Assembly (NCBI RefSeq): GCF_001436295.1
Contig: NZ_AYYY01000001.1
Span: 1 to 64,000 of the forward strand
Source: Paucilactobacillus vaccinostercus DSM 20634
GTDB lineage: Bacteria > Bacillota > Bacilli > Lactobacillales > Lactobacillaceae
Direction: 5' to 3'
DNA: 64,000 bases
The position numbers and the translations under genes are program-made. This document shows positions 29,040 to 39,570 of the stretch, one piece after another. The notes below the pieces were generated by a model. That model searched no databases. It was not told the DNA's origin and was given only the letters and a program-made list of their open reading frames with translations. Numbering within the stretch: the first letter of the stretch is position 1; each line of letters begins with the position of its first letter.

Positions 29040-29742
29040 GCGTGTTCGTGAATTTAGCACTTAGCTGCTTTTGAACCGTCTTAGGAGCATCATTAAATTT
29101 CATGGTTTTTTGTAGTTTGCCACGCACTAATAACCGATTTTTCCCATGAGCATCACACGTTATCAACGTAATAATGTTGCGGTTTGGTGTATCGTTCACG
29201 ACGTCCACCCGCGTCGCCGCGATGAAGGTGCGCTTATAAATTTTATATTGGTACACATGCTTGAGGTCGGTCAAATAAATTTTTTGACCGACTTTACTTT
29301 TACGGTACAGTGGCGTAAATAAAATATTTTTGGTGTGCATGTTATGACCAGCAAGCGCATAATTACCCTTCCCCATCACCATATCATCACGCATGGTCCC
29401 GGCTGCTAATGCCAACGTGAGGTTCGTAACCCCCTTAGCAATCGGTAAGTTCATTTTAATTGCTGGAATTGAAATTTCTCCAATCACGTTAATTTTCTGC
29501 TTGTTTAACCGGGCCTGGGCGACCGTCTTCAAATCTAGTGACTTGACGTTACTAAAGTCGTAATCGCCCTTCTTTTGCTTGTTTTGCTGAATAGTTTTTC
29601 GGCTTACTGCTGGTTGATAGTGATCTACCAGAAAATCCTTGACCTGTTGGTTAAAAATCAAGCCCAGTGAAATCACAATCACGACAATGAAAAACAGCCG
29701 TAATAACCACGCTTTTACCCGTGAAGGCTTTTTTTCGTTCAT
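29032..29742 (-). CDS. srtA: class A sortase
   Basis: Membrane transpeptidase that anchors LPXTG-type surface proteins to peptidoglycan. The 236-residue protein has a basic N-terminus, one membrane segment (about 10-27), the catalytic His in ALAGHNMHT, Cys in TLITCDAHG and Arg in RLLVRG. It is the housekeeping class A form; no substrate gene is adjacent. The ATG follows GAGGAAAG. It converges on, and overlaps, the phosphatase gene by eight bases, and no terminator separates them. Confidence 0.94.
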   Translation of the reverse strand: MNEKKPSRVKAWLLRLFFIVVIVISLGLIFNQQVKDFLVDHYQPAVSRKTIQQNKQKKGDYDFSNVKSLDLKTVAQARLNKQKINVIGEISIPAIKMNLPIAKGVTNLTLALAAGTMRDDMVMGKGNYALAGHNMHTKNILFTPLYRKSKVGQKIYLTDLKHVYQYKIYKRTFIAATRVDVVNDTPNRNIITLITCDAHGKNRLLVRGKLQKTMKFNDAPKTVQKQLSAKFTNTLN

Positions 29743-29901
29743 TGGCTTTCCTCCTCATATGCTGTGAAGCTGGTCTCACTTCTTAAATTGGTGTAATATT
29801 TGTGAGTTATCAGTTTCTCGCGACGGGTTCCTTTGCACTCGCCGATTTAATTCAACATAAGTATACCCAAAAAATAGAGAAATGAAAGGAGTTCGTCTCA
29901 T

Positions 29902-31125
29902 TTGAATTGGATTAAACACCGCCTCTTTCGGCCGCGCGAAACATGGGAGAAAAATTTATTTGTTCTCTGGTTTAGCGTGTTTGTTACCGGCATGGCCTTC
30001 TCAGAAATCATGCCATTCATGTCCCTTTACGTCGACACTTTAGGCCAGTTTACCAAGGGTCAGCTTAATTTGTATGCGGGACTAATTTTTTCAGTTACCT
30101 ACCTCGTCTCAGCCATCGTCTCACCAATTTGGGGCAAGATGGCCGATCGATATGGTCGAAAACCGATGATCCTTCGCGCCTCACTTGGAATGGCCCTGAT
30201 CATTGGTGCAATGGGGCTAGTCACTAATATCTGGGAACTTTTTATTCTTCGTTTTATTCAAGGTGTTTTTTCCGGCTACGTCAGCAACGCCAACGCACTG
30301 ATCGCTACTGAAACGCCCAAAGAAAAAAGTGGGATGGCACTCGGTACCCTGATGGCGGGGCTCACCGGTGGTAATCTCCTGGGGCCACTCCTAGGTGGCT
30401 TTCTTGCCTCGACCTTTAGTTATCGGATCACGTTTATTATTACCGGCATCCTATTGTTACTGGTCTTCATTTTTAGCCTTCTTTTCGTTCACGAACGTGA
30501 CTTTAAGCCGGTTGCCAAGAAAAAGCTGGCCAGTGCTAAAGGCGTAATCAAGGTGCTCAAAGATCCGCAAATGATTTTTGGTATGCTTCTCACCACACTG
30601 ATCATTCAAGCAACCAATAATTCCATCACCCCGATCATTTCCCTGTACGTCCGTGAATTAATGCACCATAGTGGCGACGTCACTCTCGTCAGTGGCATTG
30701 TCGCCGCGGTTCCCGGCATCGCCACTATGCTGGCCGCCCCTAAACTAGGCCAACTTGGAGATCGAATTGGTACAGAACGAATTTTAACGATTGGTTTTAT
30801 TTTAGCAATCTGCTTCTTTATCCCGACTGCGTTTATCACTAACGTCTGGGAACTTGGTATTTTACGATTCCTGATTGGAATCTCCGACGCGGCGATGATC
30901 CCTCAGGTTCAAACCCTGCTGGCTAAAAATACGCCCATCGAAGTTACCGGTCGTATCTTCAGTTGGAACCAAAGCTTCCAGAATCTCGGGAACGTCGTTG
31001 GTCCATTGCTAGGAGCAGTCGTATCCGGCTTCTTTGATTACAGTGGTGTCTTCATCGCAACCGCGCTACTAGTCCTTCTTAACCTCAGCTTATTTCGCAT
31101 TAACGTGGCCAACAAACGCCACTAA
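29902..31125 (+). CDS. MFS drug-type exporter
   Basis: A 407-residue major facilitator with about 12 helices; motif A is seen as GKMADRYGRKP after helix 2 and again as GQLGDRIGTER, and the motif C region GGNLLGPLLGG marks a DHA1 drug:proton antiporter. The substrate is unknown. The start is TTG ten bases after AAAGGAG. It has its own terminator. The next gene is an unrelated second MFS. Confidence 0.85.
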   Translation: MNWIKHRLFRPRETWEKNLFVLWFSVFVTGMAFSEIMPFMSLYVDTLGQFTKGQLNLYAGLIFSVTYLVSAIVSPIWGKMADRYGRKPMILRASLGMALIIGAMGLVTNIWELFILRFIQGVFSGYVSNANALIATETPKEKSGMALGTLMAGLTGGNLLGPLLGGFLASTFSYRITFIITGILLLLVFIFSLLFVHERDFKPVAKKKLASAKGVIKVLKDPQMIFGMLLTTLIIQATNNSITPIISLYVRELMHHSGDVTLVSGIVAAVPGIATMLAAPKLGQLGDRIGTERILTIGFILAICFFIPTAFITNVWELGILRFLIGISDAAMIPQVQTLLAKNTPIEVTGRIFSWNQSFQNLGNVVGPLLGAVVSGFFDYSGVFIATALLVLLNLSLFRINVANKRH

Positions 31126-31153
31126 TCACCATGATTCGAATGGTGATTTTTTT
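31124..31153 (+). terminator. terminator of the first MFS gene
   Basis: Stem AATCACCAT / ATGGTGATT followed by a T run; it begins within the stop codon. Confidence 0.88.
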
Positions 31154-31252
31154 ATTCAATTTATGTAACCGCAATCATTCCAAAATTAGGTAAAGCTAAC
31201 CAATAATTATGCTATAGTAAGTTCAATTCGTTTTCAGAAAGAGGATTGATGG

Positions 31253-32437
31253 ATGAGCACATCACAAAAATTATTTACTAAAGACACCACTTTAATCTTG
31301 CTTGGCAGTTTTTGTTACATGTCAAGTTCCATGTTAATTAACCCACTTATCGTTGGTTTTACCCATAGTATAGGTGCAAGCGCAATTATTGCCGGGGCAA
31401 TAACTGCCATTATGAACCTGACTTCACTCCTATTTCGGCCTTTCGCGGGCCAACTAACCGACCGACTGTCCAAATTTAAAATCGCCCTTTTTGGTGGCGT
31501 TTTGCTCCTACTCGATAGTATTGGCTATGCCATTGCTCACGCTGTTTGGCTAGTCGCGGTCTTTCGGGTCATTAACGGCCTGGGTTTCGCACTCTGTTCC
31601 GTCTGCATGGCGACTTGGTTAGCTAGCCTGCTCCCGCGCAATCGAATTGGGACGGGGATGGGCTACTACGGCATGATGAACGCACTGGGGATGGCAATTG
31701 CTCCCGCTCTAGGGATTTTCATGTACCATACGGTTGGGTACCGGTGGGCCTTCATGTGCGCCGCGCTTTTCAGTCTGACCTTGATTATTTTAATTCAGTT
31801 TATCGCCAACCACGGTCAACCACGCGTCATCACACCCCCCAGTCAGCCGGCACATGCCACTCACCATCTTCAAATTGTTCAACATCAAGTCGTCCCAGTG
31901 GCGTTTATTATCATGCTGCTCTCAATTCCCTACTTTGCGACCCAGTCCTACATTGTGGAATATGTCGCCGCACGGCACTTGCACGTCCTTGTTGGTAGTT
32001 TCTTTATTATCTATGCGATCATTCTTCTCGCCATGCGCTTGAGCCTCAAAGACTATTTTGATCGGTTACCCTTTCGATATTTCTTACTCGCCGGTATCAT
32101 CTGCAACTTAGTCGGCATGATCGGTCTTACATATTTAGTTAATAATTGGATGATGCTCGTCGCCGCTTTCGGTCTGGCTGGTGGTTACGGCGTTATGTAT
32201 TCAGTCTGCCAGGCCACGGCACTCCTAGTTGCCCCCATAAGTGAACAAGGACTGGCAAACTCAACGTTTTACATCGGGATGGATTCTGGAATGGTCTTAG
32301 GCCCGCTGATTGGGGGAATCTTATTTGATTTTGTCCCTTACAGTTGGTTTTACCCCGTTCTAATGATCACGCTACCGCTGGCCGCGATCGTCTTTCTTCG
32401 CTATCATCGTGCACTTGAACAAACTTCGGTTAAATAA
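31253..32437 (+). CDS. MFS transporter
   Basis: A 394-residue facilitator with about 12 helices, motif A variant GQLTDRLSKFK after helix 2 and an interior His-rich loop between helices 6 and 7 (residues about 188-215, several His and Pro). It resembles the YfkF/quinolone-efflux branch of DHA1, but the substrate cannot be given. ATG preceded by AAAGAGG at about ten bases. Monocistronic. Confidence 0.82.
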   Translation: MSTSQKLFTKDTTLILLGSFCYMSSSMLINPLIVGFTHSIGASAIIAGAITAIMNLTSLLFRPFAGQLTDRLSKFKIALFGGVLLLLDSIGYAIAHAVWLVAVFRVINGLGFALCSVCMATWLASLLPRNRIGTGMGYYGMMNALGMAIAPALGIFMYHTVGYRWAFMCAALFSLTLIILIQFIANHGQPRVITPPSQPAHATHHLQIVQHQVVPVAFIIMLLSIPYFATQSYIVEYVAARHLHVLVGSFFIIYAIILLAMRLSLKDYFDRLPFRYFLLAGIICNLVGMIGLTYLVNNWMMLVAAFGLAGGYGVMYSVCQATALLVAPISEQGLANSTFYIGMDSGMVLGPLIGGILFDFVPYSWFYPVLMITLPLAAIVFLRYHRALEQTSVK

Positions 32438-32472
32438 AAAAATCCTGACACATAACTGTGTCAGGATTTTTA
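32436..32472. terminator. bidirectional terminator between MFS gene and rpmE2
   Basis: Stem AAAAAATCCTGACACA with its exact complement around a 4-base loop, flanked by A and T runs. Confidence 0.92.
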
Positions 32473-32482
32473 AGTTGATCGC

Positions 32483-32728
32483 TTATTTTAAGCCATACTT
32501 CTTGTTGAAACGATCGACAGCACCATCGGCCTGAGTAAACTTTTGCTTACCAGTGTAGAATGGGTGTGAATCTGAAGTAACTTCGACCCGGATCAATGGG
32601 TATTCGTTGCCGTCTTCCCACTTTGCAGTTTCTTTTGAAGTTGCAGTTGAGCCAGAGATGAACTTAAAGCCCGTTGATGAATCTTCAAAAATCACTGTGT
32701 GGTAATCTGGATGGATTCCTTGTTTCAT
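32483..32728 (-). CDS. rpmE2: ribosomal protein bL31 type B (zinc-free form)
   Basis: An 81-residue 50S subunit protein starting [16 protein letters not shown]. It lacks the CxxC zinc ligands of type A bL31, so it is the zinc-independent paralogue; in Bacillus that type is induced by zinc limitation through Zur. No Zur box was recognised upstream. ATG preceded by AAAGGAG at ten bases. It follows murA, as in the rho-rpmE region of other Firmicutes. Confidence 0.96.
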   Translation of the reverse strand: MKQGIHPDYHTVIFEDSSTGFKFISGSTATSKETAKWEDGNEYPLIRVEVTSDSHPFYTGKQKFTQADGAVDRFNKKYGLK

Positions 32729-32823
32729 AGTTTATACGCTCCTTTGCCATGAGTCATTTGCTGAGACATAGTTATTTATCATTAACTCTAACAGACTAAC
32801 ATATTTTTTTTTAGACTGCAAGG

Positions 32824-34104
32824 TTATTCAATGACTTCAACACCAGATTCATCCTCAATCCGGACGTTGGCGTTTAGTCGATTGAGTTTCCACACAATTC
32901 GGTCATAGCCCCGTAAAATATTGTCAGCCTTTGTAATCACAGTTTCTCCCTGTGCCATCAAGCCCGCAATCATCAATGATGCGCCGGCACGAATTTCACC
33001 GGCCGAAACCCGAGCTCCGTGCATTTCACGGGTCCGTTCGACCATGATTAGACCGCCTTCAGCAGAGATATTCATCCCCATATTTTGCAGTTCTTTGACG
33101 TGTTTCGTACGCTGCGGGTAAATGGTATCAACGATAACACTCACCCCGCTGGCTCGCGAAAGGAGCGGCGTGATCGGTTGTTGCAGATCAGTCGCAAACC
33201 CTGGAAATGGTAAGGTTTTAATATTAATGGCCTGTAATTCGGTACTATGAGGTACAAAAATACTGTCCTCACCGATTTGCAGTTCAACTCCCATTTCGAT
33301 CATTTTACTCGTAAATGATTCCAAATGTTCTGGGATAATATTGTGTAGCGTCACACCATCACCGATGGCAGCAGCCAATGACAAATAAGTCCCCGCTTCA
33401 ATCCGATCGGGAATAATGGTATGGGTGTTTGTTGACCGCAATGTATCAACACCTTCGATCCGAATCACGTCCGTCCCAACGCCACGAATCTTGGCCCCCA
33501 TGTTGTTCAAAAATGTTGCTAAATCAATAATCTCCGGCTCTTTGGCCGCGTTCTCAATAACTGTGGTTCCCTTTGCCTTAACGGCAGCTAAAATGCTGTT
33601 TATGGTTGCTCCAACCGAGACCATGTCTAAAAATATCCGGGCACCGTGCAAACCGTTGGGTGCTTCAATATGAATGGTACCGTGGTCCTCGTCTACTTGT
33701 GCGCCGAGAGCCTTAAAGGCCTTGATATGCTGATCAATGGGCCGTGGTCCAATGTTGTCACCCCCGGGAAACGTTAATGTTGCCCGGTGAAACCGTCCTA
33801 ATAAAGAGCCCATAAAATAATATGAGGCCCGTAGACTTTTAATTGCTTTACTTGGTAATTCGCTTTCAACGATTTGTGTCGGATCAATGTTTAAGACACC
33901 ATGTTTGAAGTTCGAGCTGACATTCATCGACTCCAAAATGATCATCAGGTTATGAACATCCAAAATATCCGGCACTGTATCGAACTGAACAGGGGTATCG
34001 GCTAAGATAGCGGCAGGAATAAGTGCAACTGTACTGTTTTTGGCACCGCCAATCGTAATTTCACCAGACAGCCGGTTTCCTCCTTGAATGATCATGTTTT
34101 TCAT
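32824..34104 (-). CDS. murA: UDP-N-acetylglucosamine 1-carboxyvinyltransferase with Asp at the active-site Cys position
   Basis: First committed enzyme of peptidoglycan synthesis, adding enolpyruvate to UDP-GlcNAc. The 426-residue EPSP-synthase-fold protein is full length (GGAKNSTVALIPA near 20, RPIDQHIKAF near 122). The loop that in the Escherichia coli enzyme reads PGGC, with C115 the fosfomycin target, here reads PGGD (D116, codon GAC at 33757-33759). Asp at this position is known to give active, fosfomycin-resistant MurA. The position between pyrG and rpmE2 fits the MurZ/MurA2 paralogue of Firmicutes. It has its own promoter. Confidence 0.95.
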   Translation of the reverse strand: MKNMIIQGGNRLSGEITIGGAKNSTVALIPAAILADTPVQFDTVPDILDVHNLMIILESMNVSSNFKHGVLNIDPTQIVESELPSKAIKSLRASYYFMGSLLGRFHRATLTFPGGDNIGPRPIDQHIKAFKALGAQVDEDHGTIHIEAPNGLHGARIFLDMVSVGATINSILAAVKAKGTTVIENAAKEPEIIDLATFLNNMGAKIRGVGTDVIRIEGVDTLRSTNTHTIIPDRIEAGTYLSLAAAIGDGVTLHNIIPEHLESFTSKMIEMGVELQIGEDSIFVPHSTELQAINIKTLPFPGFATDLQQPITPLLSRASGVSVIVDTIYPQRTKHVKELQNMGMNISAEGGLIMVERTREMHGARVSAGEIRAGASLMIAGLMAQGETVITKADNILRGYDRIVWKLNRLNANVRIEDESGVEVIE

Positions 34105-34162
34105 TTTTTAAATTCCTCACTGTTAAAAAAACTATTGCATTGTTTAAAAACAATCAACTGTA

Positions 34163-34191
34163 ATAATATAGAAACCCTCAACAAATTACAA
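34163..34191 (-). promoter_or_regulatory. promoter of murA
   Basis: On the minus strand TTGTAA (34191-34186) and TATTAT (34168-34163) are 17 bases apart, about 60 bases before the murA ATG. Confidence 0.65.
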
Positions 34192-34384
34192 CCGTTTATA
34201 TGGATTCCATATCAATATTACCAAAATTTTTAACGATTACGAAATCGTAGCTTAAATTTCTTCCAGTTTTATGAGATACCTCTAATTTTTACTAGTTATC
34301 AAAACTAGCATATCAGTTAAATCTCAACTTTAATTTGTTTTGTTTACCAGGTTAATAATTAACCAATATGCCCATTCTAGCGAC

Positions 34385-34422
34385 AAAAAAAGCCAGTGTC
34401 GATCAACAATCAACTAACTGGC
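34385..34422 (-). terminator. terminator of pyrG
   Basis: Stem GCCAGT(TA)GTTGAT with ATCGACACTGGC around a 5-base loop, followed on the minus strand by seven Ts. Confidence 0.88.
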
Positions 34423-34434
34423 AATTTTGTTTAA

Positions 34435-36072
<1,638 letters not shown>

Positions 36073-36078
36073 TTAACA

Positions 36079-36119
36079 CAAAAAAAGAAAGCTCCCTATT
36101 AGTGTGTAATAGGGAGCTT
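36079..36119 (-). terminator. pyrG leader attenuator
   Basis: Perfect 13-base stem AAGCTCCCTATTA / TAATAGGGAGCTT followed by TCTTTTTTT on the minus strand. It lies between the pyrG promoter and gene. The 5' arm holds GCTCCCT, able to pair with a run of Gs, as in the Bacillus pyrG attenuator. Confidence 0.88.
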
Positions 36120-36167
36120 GAATATTCAACGAACTATTCCCAATTCATAATTGGGAGCCCATATAAG

Positions 36168-36196
36168 ATAATACAAGGCAATCAGTCTTTCGTCAA
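36168..36196 (-). promoter_or_regulatory. pyrG promoter with GGGCTC start site
   Basis: On the minus strand TTGACG (36196-36191) and TATTAT (36173-36168) are 17 bases apart. Seven bases after the -10 the sequence is GGGCTCCC (from 36160). The Bacillus pyrG transcript begins with GGGC and uses slippage on these Gs at low CTP. Confidence 0.82.
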
Positions 36197-36205
36197 GAAT
36201 TAAAA

Positions 36206-36796
36206 TTAATTCTCTTCGTTATCATCCTCTTCATCCTCGTCGTCATCATCACCGAAGTCTTCATCATCGTCGAGTTCAGCAAGTTGACCTTCAATACCGT
36301 CATCGGGCACATCTTCGTCTTCATCGACGTTTTCAGTGTCAAAATCGTCATCATCTTTGGCGTCTTCGAAATTATCATCATCGTCGTCGGCATTCAAATC
36401 TTCGTCTTCTGGATCGTCATCATCGTAATCGATCACATCGTCGTCATCACCGGCGTCAACAAGGAAGGCGTTAACCTTCTTGCGCTTTTTACGCTTAGGT
36501 TGGTCTTCATCTTCTTCATGGACAGTTGCTTCATCAATTGATTCAAATGGATACCATGCACGCAGGCCCCATGTATTGTCACCAAGGGAAATAAAGCTGC
36601 CATCGACATTTAAATCTGTGTAGAATTGGGACAAACGTTCTCGGATTTCCTCGTCACTTTTACCCAAATATTGCTGAACCTCGTTCGCGAGGTCTACAAA
36701 CGCCATTGTCTCACCATGTTGGGACAGGATAGCGTGTGCAACTTCGATCATCGAAAGTTCTGATTTGTCTTGGCCGTCAAAAACTTTTAAATCCAA
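36206..36796 (-). CDS. rpoE: RNA polymerase delta subunit
   Basis: Gram-positive RNA polymerase subunit that aids recycling and promoter selectivity. The folded N-terminal domain (about 1-90, [14 protein letters not shown]) is followed by a very acidic Asp/Glu tail (about 110-196). Two starts are possible: an ATG at 36808 that directly abuts the GAAGGG ribosome binding site, and a TTG at 36796, 12 bases after it, whose product begins like homologues. I prefer TTG. The rpoE-pyrG order is conserved in Bacilli. Confidence 0.92.
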   Translation of the reverse strand: MDLKVFDGQDKSELSMIEVAHAILSQHGETMAFVDLANEVQQYLGKSDEEIRERLSQFYTDLNVDGSFISLGDNTWGLRAWYPFESIDEATVHEEDEDQPKRKKRKKVNAFLVDAGDDDDVIDYDDDDPEDEDLNADDDDDNFEDAKDDDDFDTENVDEDEDVPDDGIEGQLAELDDDEDFGDDDDEDEEDDNEEN

Positions 36797-36841
36797 ATTG
36801 GTGCACATCCCTTCAAAAAGTCTAAACTAGATAATACAATA

Positions 36842-37297
36842 CTATGCGTTAAATTGCAATCTAATTTGGTACTTTCCAATCAATTGTCCTTGCGCGTGTA
36901 ACTCGTAATCAATTGCCAGTTTCCCATAAGCATTCATTAAATCCAAATCGGTTAGAAGTCGCTGCGTTTTTACAATCAACTTCATCATACCATACGCCGT
37001 CTTATAATGGGTCTCATAATCTTGCTTTGCATTAAACATGATCCGCAACCGATTCTCACTACTCCGACTAAGCATCACAGTTTGATCATCATCGAACCGA
37101 AATGTCACGGGGACACTAGTATGCTGATCCGTTTCATGATAGCGCAAGTAATAGTGTCCATTTACCAACACTAACTGTCCCGGCTCATCAAATTTAAATT
37201 GTTGTTGCTGTCCATCTTGTTCGATCGTGGTCACTAAATTGACCCGAACTGGTACCCCTGTTTGAATGACGTTCACCCTCTTCACATTATCGTTCAT
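36842..37297 (-). CDS. DUF1934 family beta-barrel protein
   Basis: A 151-residue protein similar in layout to Bacillus YwiB: alternating beta strands, VPVRVNLVTTIEQDG near 15 and YHETDQHTSVPVTFRFDDD near 60. It is thought to adopt a calycin-like barrel; function unknown. The start is uncertain: an ATG at 37297 directly follows a TATAAT (37303-37298), and a GTG at 37324 lies upstream; neither has a good ribosome binding site. Gene order beside rpoE-pyrG is common in lactobacilli. Confidence 0.8.
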   Translation of the reverse strand: MNDNVKRVNVIQTGVPVRVNLVTTIEQDGQQQQFKFDEPGQLVLVNGHYYLRYHETDQHTSVPVTFRFDDDQTVMLSRSSENRLRIMFNAKQDYETHYKTAYGMMKLIVKTQRLLTDLDLMNAYGKLAIDYELHAQGQLIGKYQIRLQFNA

Positions 37298-37328
37298 ATT
37301 ATACCCTAAAACACCACCAGTCACACGC

Positions 37329-37357
37329 TTTAACCGCGATCTTTGTTCATGTATAAT
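37329..37357 (+). promoter_or_regulatory. promoter of the lipL operon
   Basis: TTTAAC (37329-37334) and TATAAT (37352-37357) separated by 17 bases, with TG before the -10. It lies 33 bases before the lipL ATG. Confidence 0.75.
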
Positions 37358-37389
37358 GGGGCTAAACTAATCAAAGAAGCGATGATAAA

Positions 37390-38205
37390 ATGACTAGCTC
37401 CCATTTTGAACTGATTGACCAACACTTTGCCCCGGCAGAAAACCTCAGCGCCTTTGCCTACACTAACGCACTCCTCAACGAGCTGCCGGCCATCAACACC
37501 CCCATGCTCCATTTCTGGACGCTTGAGGATACCTTGATCCTCGGTATGAAAGATGTTCGCTTGCCCCATCTCGATCATGACCTCGTCTTTTTAAACGAGC
37601 AGCACTACCACTACTTTGTTCGTAATTCGGGTGGACTGGCCGTCATTAGTGATGCCGGTGTCCTTAATCTGTCACTCTTCGTTCCGGCAGCGACTCCTTT
37701 AAGTGTGGACGCCGCCTACCAGCAAATGACCACCCTCGTTCAACAGACCTTTCCGAACCTGGCAATCGTTGCTGAAGAAGTCCCCCATTCCTACTGTCCC
37801 GGAAAGTTTGACCTTGCCGTTGACGGTGTTAAAATTGGAGGGATGTCCCAGAGACGGAATCCTAACGGAATCGTCGTCATGCTCTATCTCAGCGTTAATG
37901 GTGACCAAGCTGCCCGAGCCAAACTGGTGCATCAGTTTTACGACTACGGTTTAGCAGGCGAACCTAACCAATGGCACTTCCCCGACGTTGAGGCCGCTGC
38001 CATGACCACCCTAGCAGACTGTCTCGGGACCCCGATGACACTTGCCACCGTTAAACAAATGATTGTACGAACACTCAGTTTAATGCTAAATGCCACGGCC
38101 CAGGTGCCGAACCTACACGCGCCCGCCTTTCATGATCGACTCCAACATGAATTAGCTGGGATGCAAAAGCGCCAAACGAAACTACCCACTACGGAGGTTA
38201 ATTAA
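37390..38205 (+). CDS. lipL: LipL-type octanoyl/lipoyl transferase
   Basis: Member of the biotin/lipoate ligase fold family. The 271-residue protein shows RNSGGLAVISDAGVLNLS and the segment SYCPGKFDLAVDGVKIGGMSQRR with C136 at the catalytic Cys position of LipL, the amidotransferase that moves octanoyl or lipoyl groups between GcvH-like and E2 proteins. In Bacillus the gene (ywfL) lies near ywfO, the homologue of the next gene here. An LplA-like ligase cannot be fully excluded. Its stop overlaps the next ATG (TAATG). Confidence 0.82.
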   Translation: MTSSHFELIDQHFAPAENLSAFAYTNALLNELPAINTPMLHFWTLEDTLILGMKDVRLPHLDHDLVFLNEQHYHYFVRNSGGLAVISDAGVLNLSLFVPAATPLSVDAAYQQMTTLVQQTFPNLAIVAEEVPHSYCPGKFDLAVDGVKIGGMSQRRNPNGIVVMLYLSVNGDQAARAKLVHQFYDYGLAGEPNQWHFPDVEAAAMTTLADCLGTPMTLATVKQMIVRTLSLMLNATAQVPNLHAPAFHDRLQHELAGMQKRQTKLPTTEVN

Positions 38206-39566
38206 TGTCCGAAATTAACGACGAACAACTACCAAAAGAAAAGGTCCTTCGTGACCCGATATACAACTATATTTACGTCGAAAATAAGATCATTCTTGAT
38301 TTAATCGACACCCCCGAATTTCAGCGTCTTCGGCGGATTAAACAGCTCGGGACCACTTCTCTTATTTTCCATGGTGCGGAACACAGTCGTTTCGGGCACT
38401 GCCTTGGGGTTTATGAAATCACGCGCCGTATCTGTAACCTATTTCAACGCAACTACCCGACTCAAACTCCCGGTGACGGTCTGTGGGACGATCATGAACG
38501 CCTCGTCGCGCTTTGTGCGGCGCTCCTTCATGACATCGGCCACGGACCGTTCTCACACACGTTTGAGCACATTTTCCACACCGATCATGAACAAATCACA
38601 ACCCAGATTATCACTTCTCCAGAAACCAATGTTAATAAAATTTTGCGTCGTGTTTCTCCTGATTTTCCCAAACAGGTGGCCAGTGTCATCACCCATACCT
38701 ATCCAAATCCCCAAGTCGTCCAAATGATTTCCAGCCAAATTGATGCCGACCGGATGGACTACCTGCAACGCGATGCCTACTATACCGGTACCAACTATGG
38801 TAAATTCGATTTAGAACGGATCTTGCGGGTAATGCGACCATACCATGACGGTATCACCTTTGAGATCAGTGGCATGCACGCCGTGGAAGATTATATTTTA
38901 AGTCGCTTTCAAATGTACATGCAGATTTACTTTCATCCAGTTTCTCGAGCCATGGAAGCCATTTTGGAACACTTATTGGCCCGGGCCAATAAACTATACC
39001 AAGGGCAAATTAGCGAAGTAAAATTCACGCCCCACATGCTCATGCCGTTTTTTAACGGTCATTTTACGCTTCAAGACTACCTGGCCTTAGACGATGGCGT
39101 TTTAACCACCTATTTTGCGCACTGGCGGACTTTTCCCGATGACATCTTATCAGACCTCGCTGGTCGCTTTCTCGATCGCAAACCGCTTAAATCGGTTCTT
39201 TACACGGCTCAAACGGAAGCCCTACTGCCTAAGTTGCGTGATTTGATTCAAACCGCAGGATTTAACAGCGACTACTACACGGCCGTTAACGATAGCTATA
39301 ATTTAACTTACGATACGTATAACCCGCAGGTCGCCAAACCGCAAACTCAAATTGAGCTTATCCAACCGAACGGTGAACTGGTCGAGCTCTCTCAAATCAG
39401 TACGTTGGTGGCGGCCATTGCCGGCAAAGTATCGGGTGATCAACGCTTCTTTTTCCCGAAGGAAATGCTCGAAAAGCACCAAAACATTGAAATCTTCGAT
39501 CCCATTTACGAAGAATTCCAGCAACATATTCACAATAACGAAATTATCAATCCATCAAAGGAGTAA
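38205..39566 (+). CDS. HD-domain phosphohydrolase (YwfO/EF1143-like)
   Basis: A 453-residue HD-superfamily protein: RLRRIKQLG near 42, the metal ligands in HSRFGHCLGVYE, ALLHDIGHGPFSHTFEH and QIDADRMDYLQRD. The nearest characterised relative by layout is the Enterococcus EF1143 dNTP triphosphohydrolase, so a role in dNTP pool control is likely but inferred. It is translationally coupled to lipL by a one-base overlap and followed four bases later by a HAD gene. Confidence 0.87.
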   Translation: MSEINDEQLPKEKVLRDPIYNYIYVENKIILDLIDTPEFQRLRRIKQLGTTSLIFHGAEHSRFGHCLGVYEITRRICNLFQRNYPTQTPGDGLWDDHERLVALCAALLHDIGHGPFSHTFEHIFHTDHEQITTQIITSPETNVNKILRRVSPDFPKQVASVITHTYPNPQVVQMISSQIDADRMDYLQRDAYYTGTNYGKFDLERILRVMRPYHDGITFEISGMHAVEDYILSRFQMYMQIYFHPVSRAMEAILEHLLARANKLYQGQISEVKFTPHMLMPFFNGHFTLQDYLALDDGVLTTYFAHWRTFPDDILSDLAGRFLDRKPLKSVLYTAQTEALLPKLRDLIQTAGFNSDYYTAVNDSYNLTYDTYNPQVAKPQTQIELIQPNGELVELSQISTLVAAIAGKVSGDQRFFFPKEMLEKHQNIEIFDPIYEEFQQHIHNNEIINPSKE

Positions 39567-39570
39567 TTTA

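Larger units (their letters stand above)
34105..34434. other. 330-base AT-rich gap between murA and pyrG
   Basis: Holds the murA promoter (34163-34191) and the pyrG terminator (34385-34422). Between them is about 190 bases of AT-rich sequence with a small inverted repeat ACGATT / AATCGT near 34230; no gene with a ribosome binding site was found on either strand. Confidence 0.6.

Noticed and set aside
36284-36541. Hydrophobic plus-strand frame opposite rpoE
   Set aside because: Val/Ile-rich translation is the mirror of the Asp/Glu codons of the RpoE tail, with no ribosome binding site.
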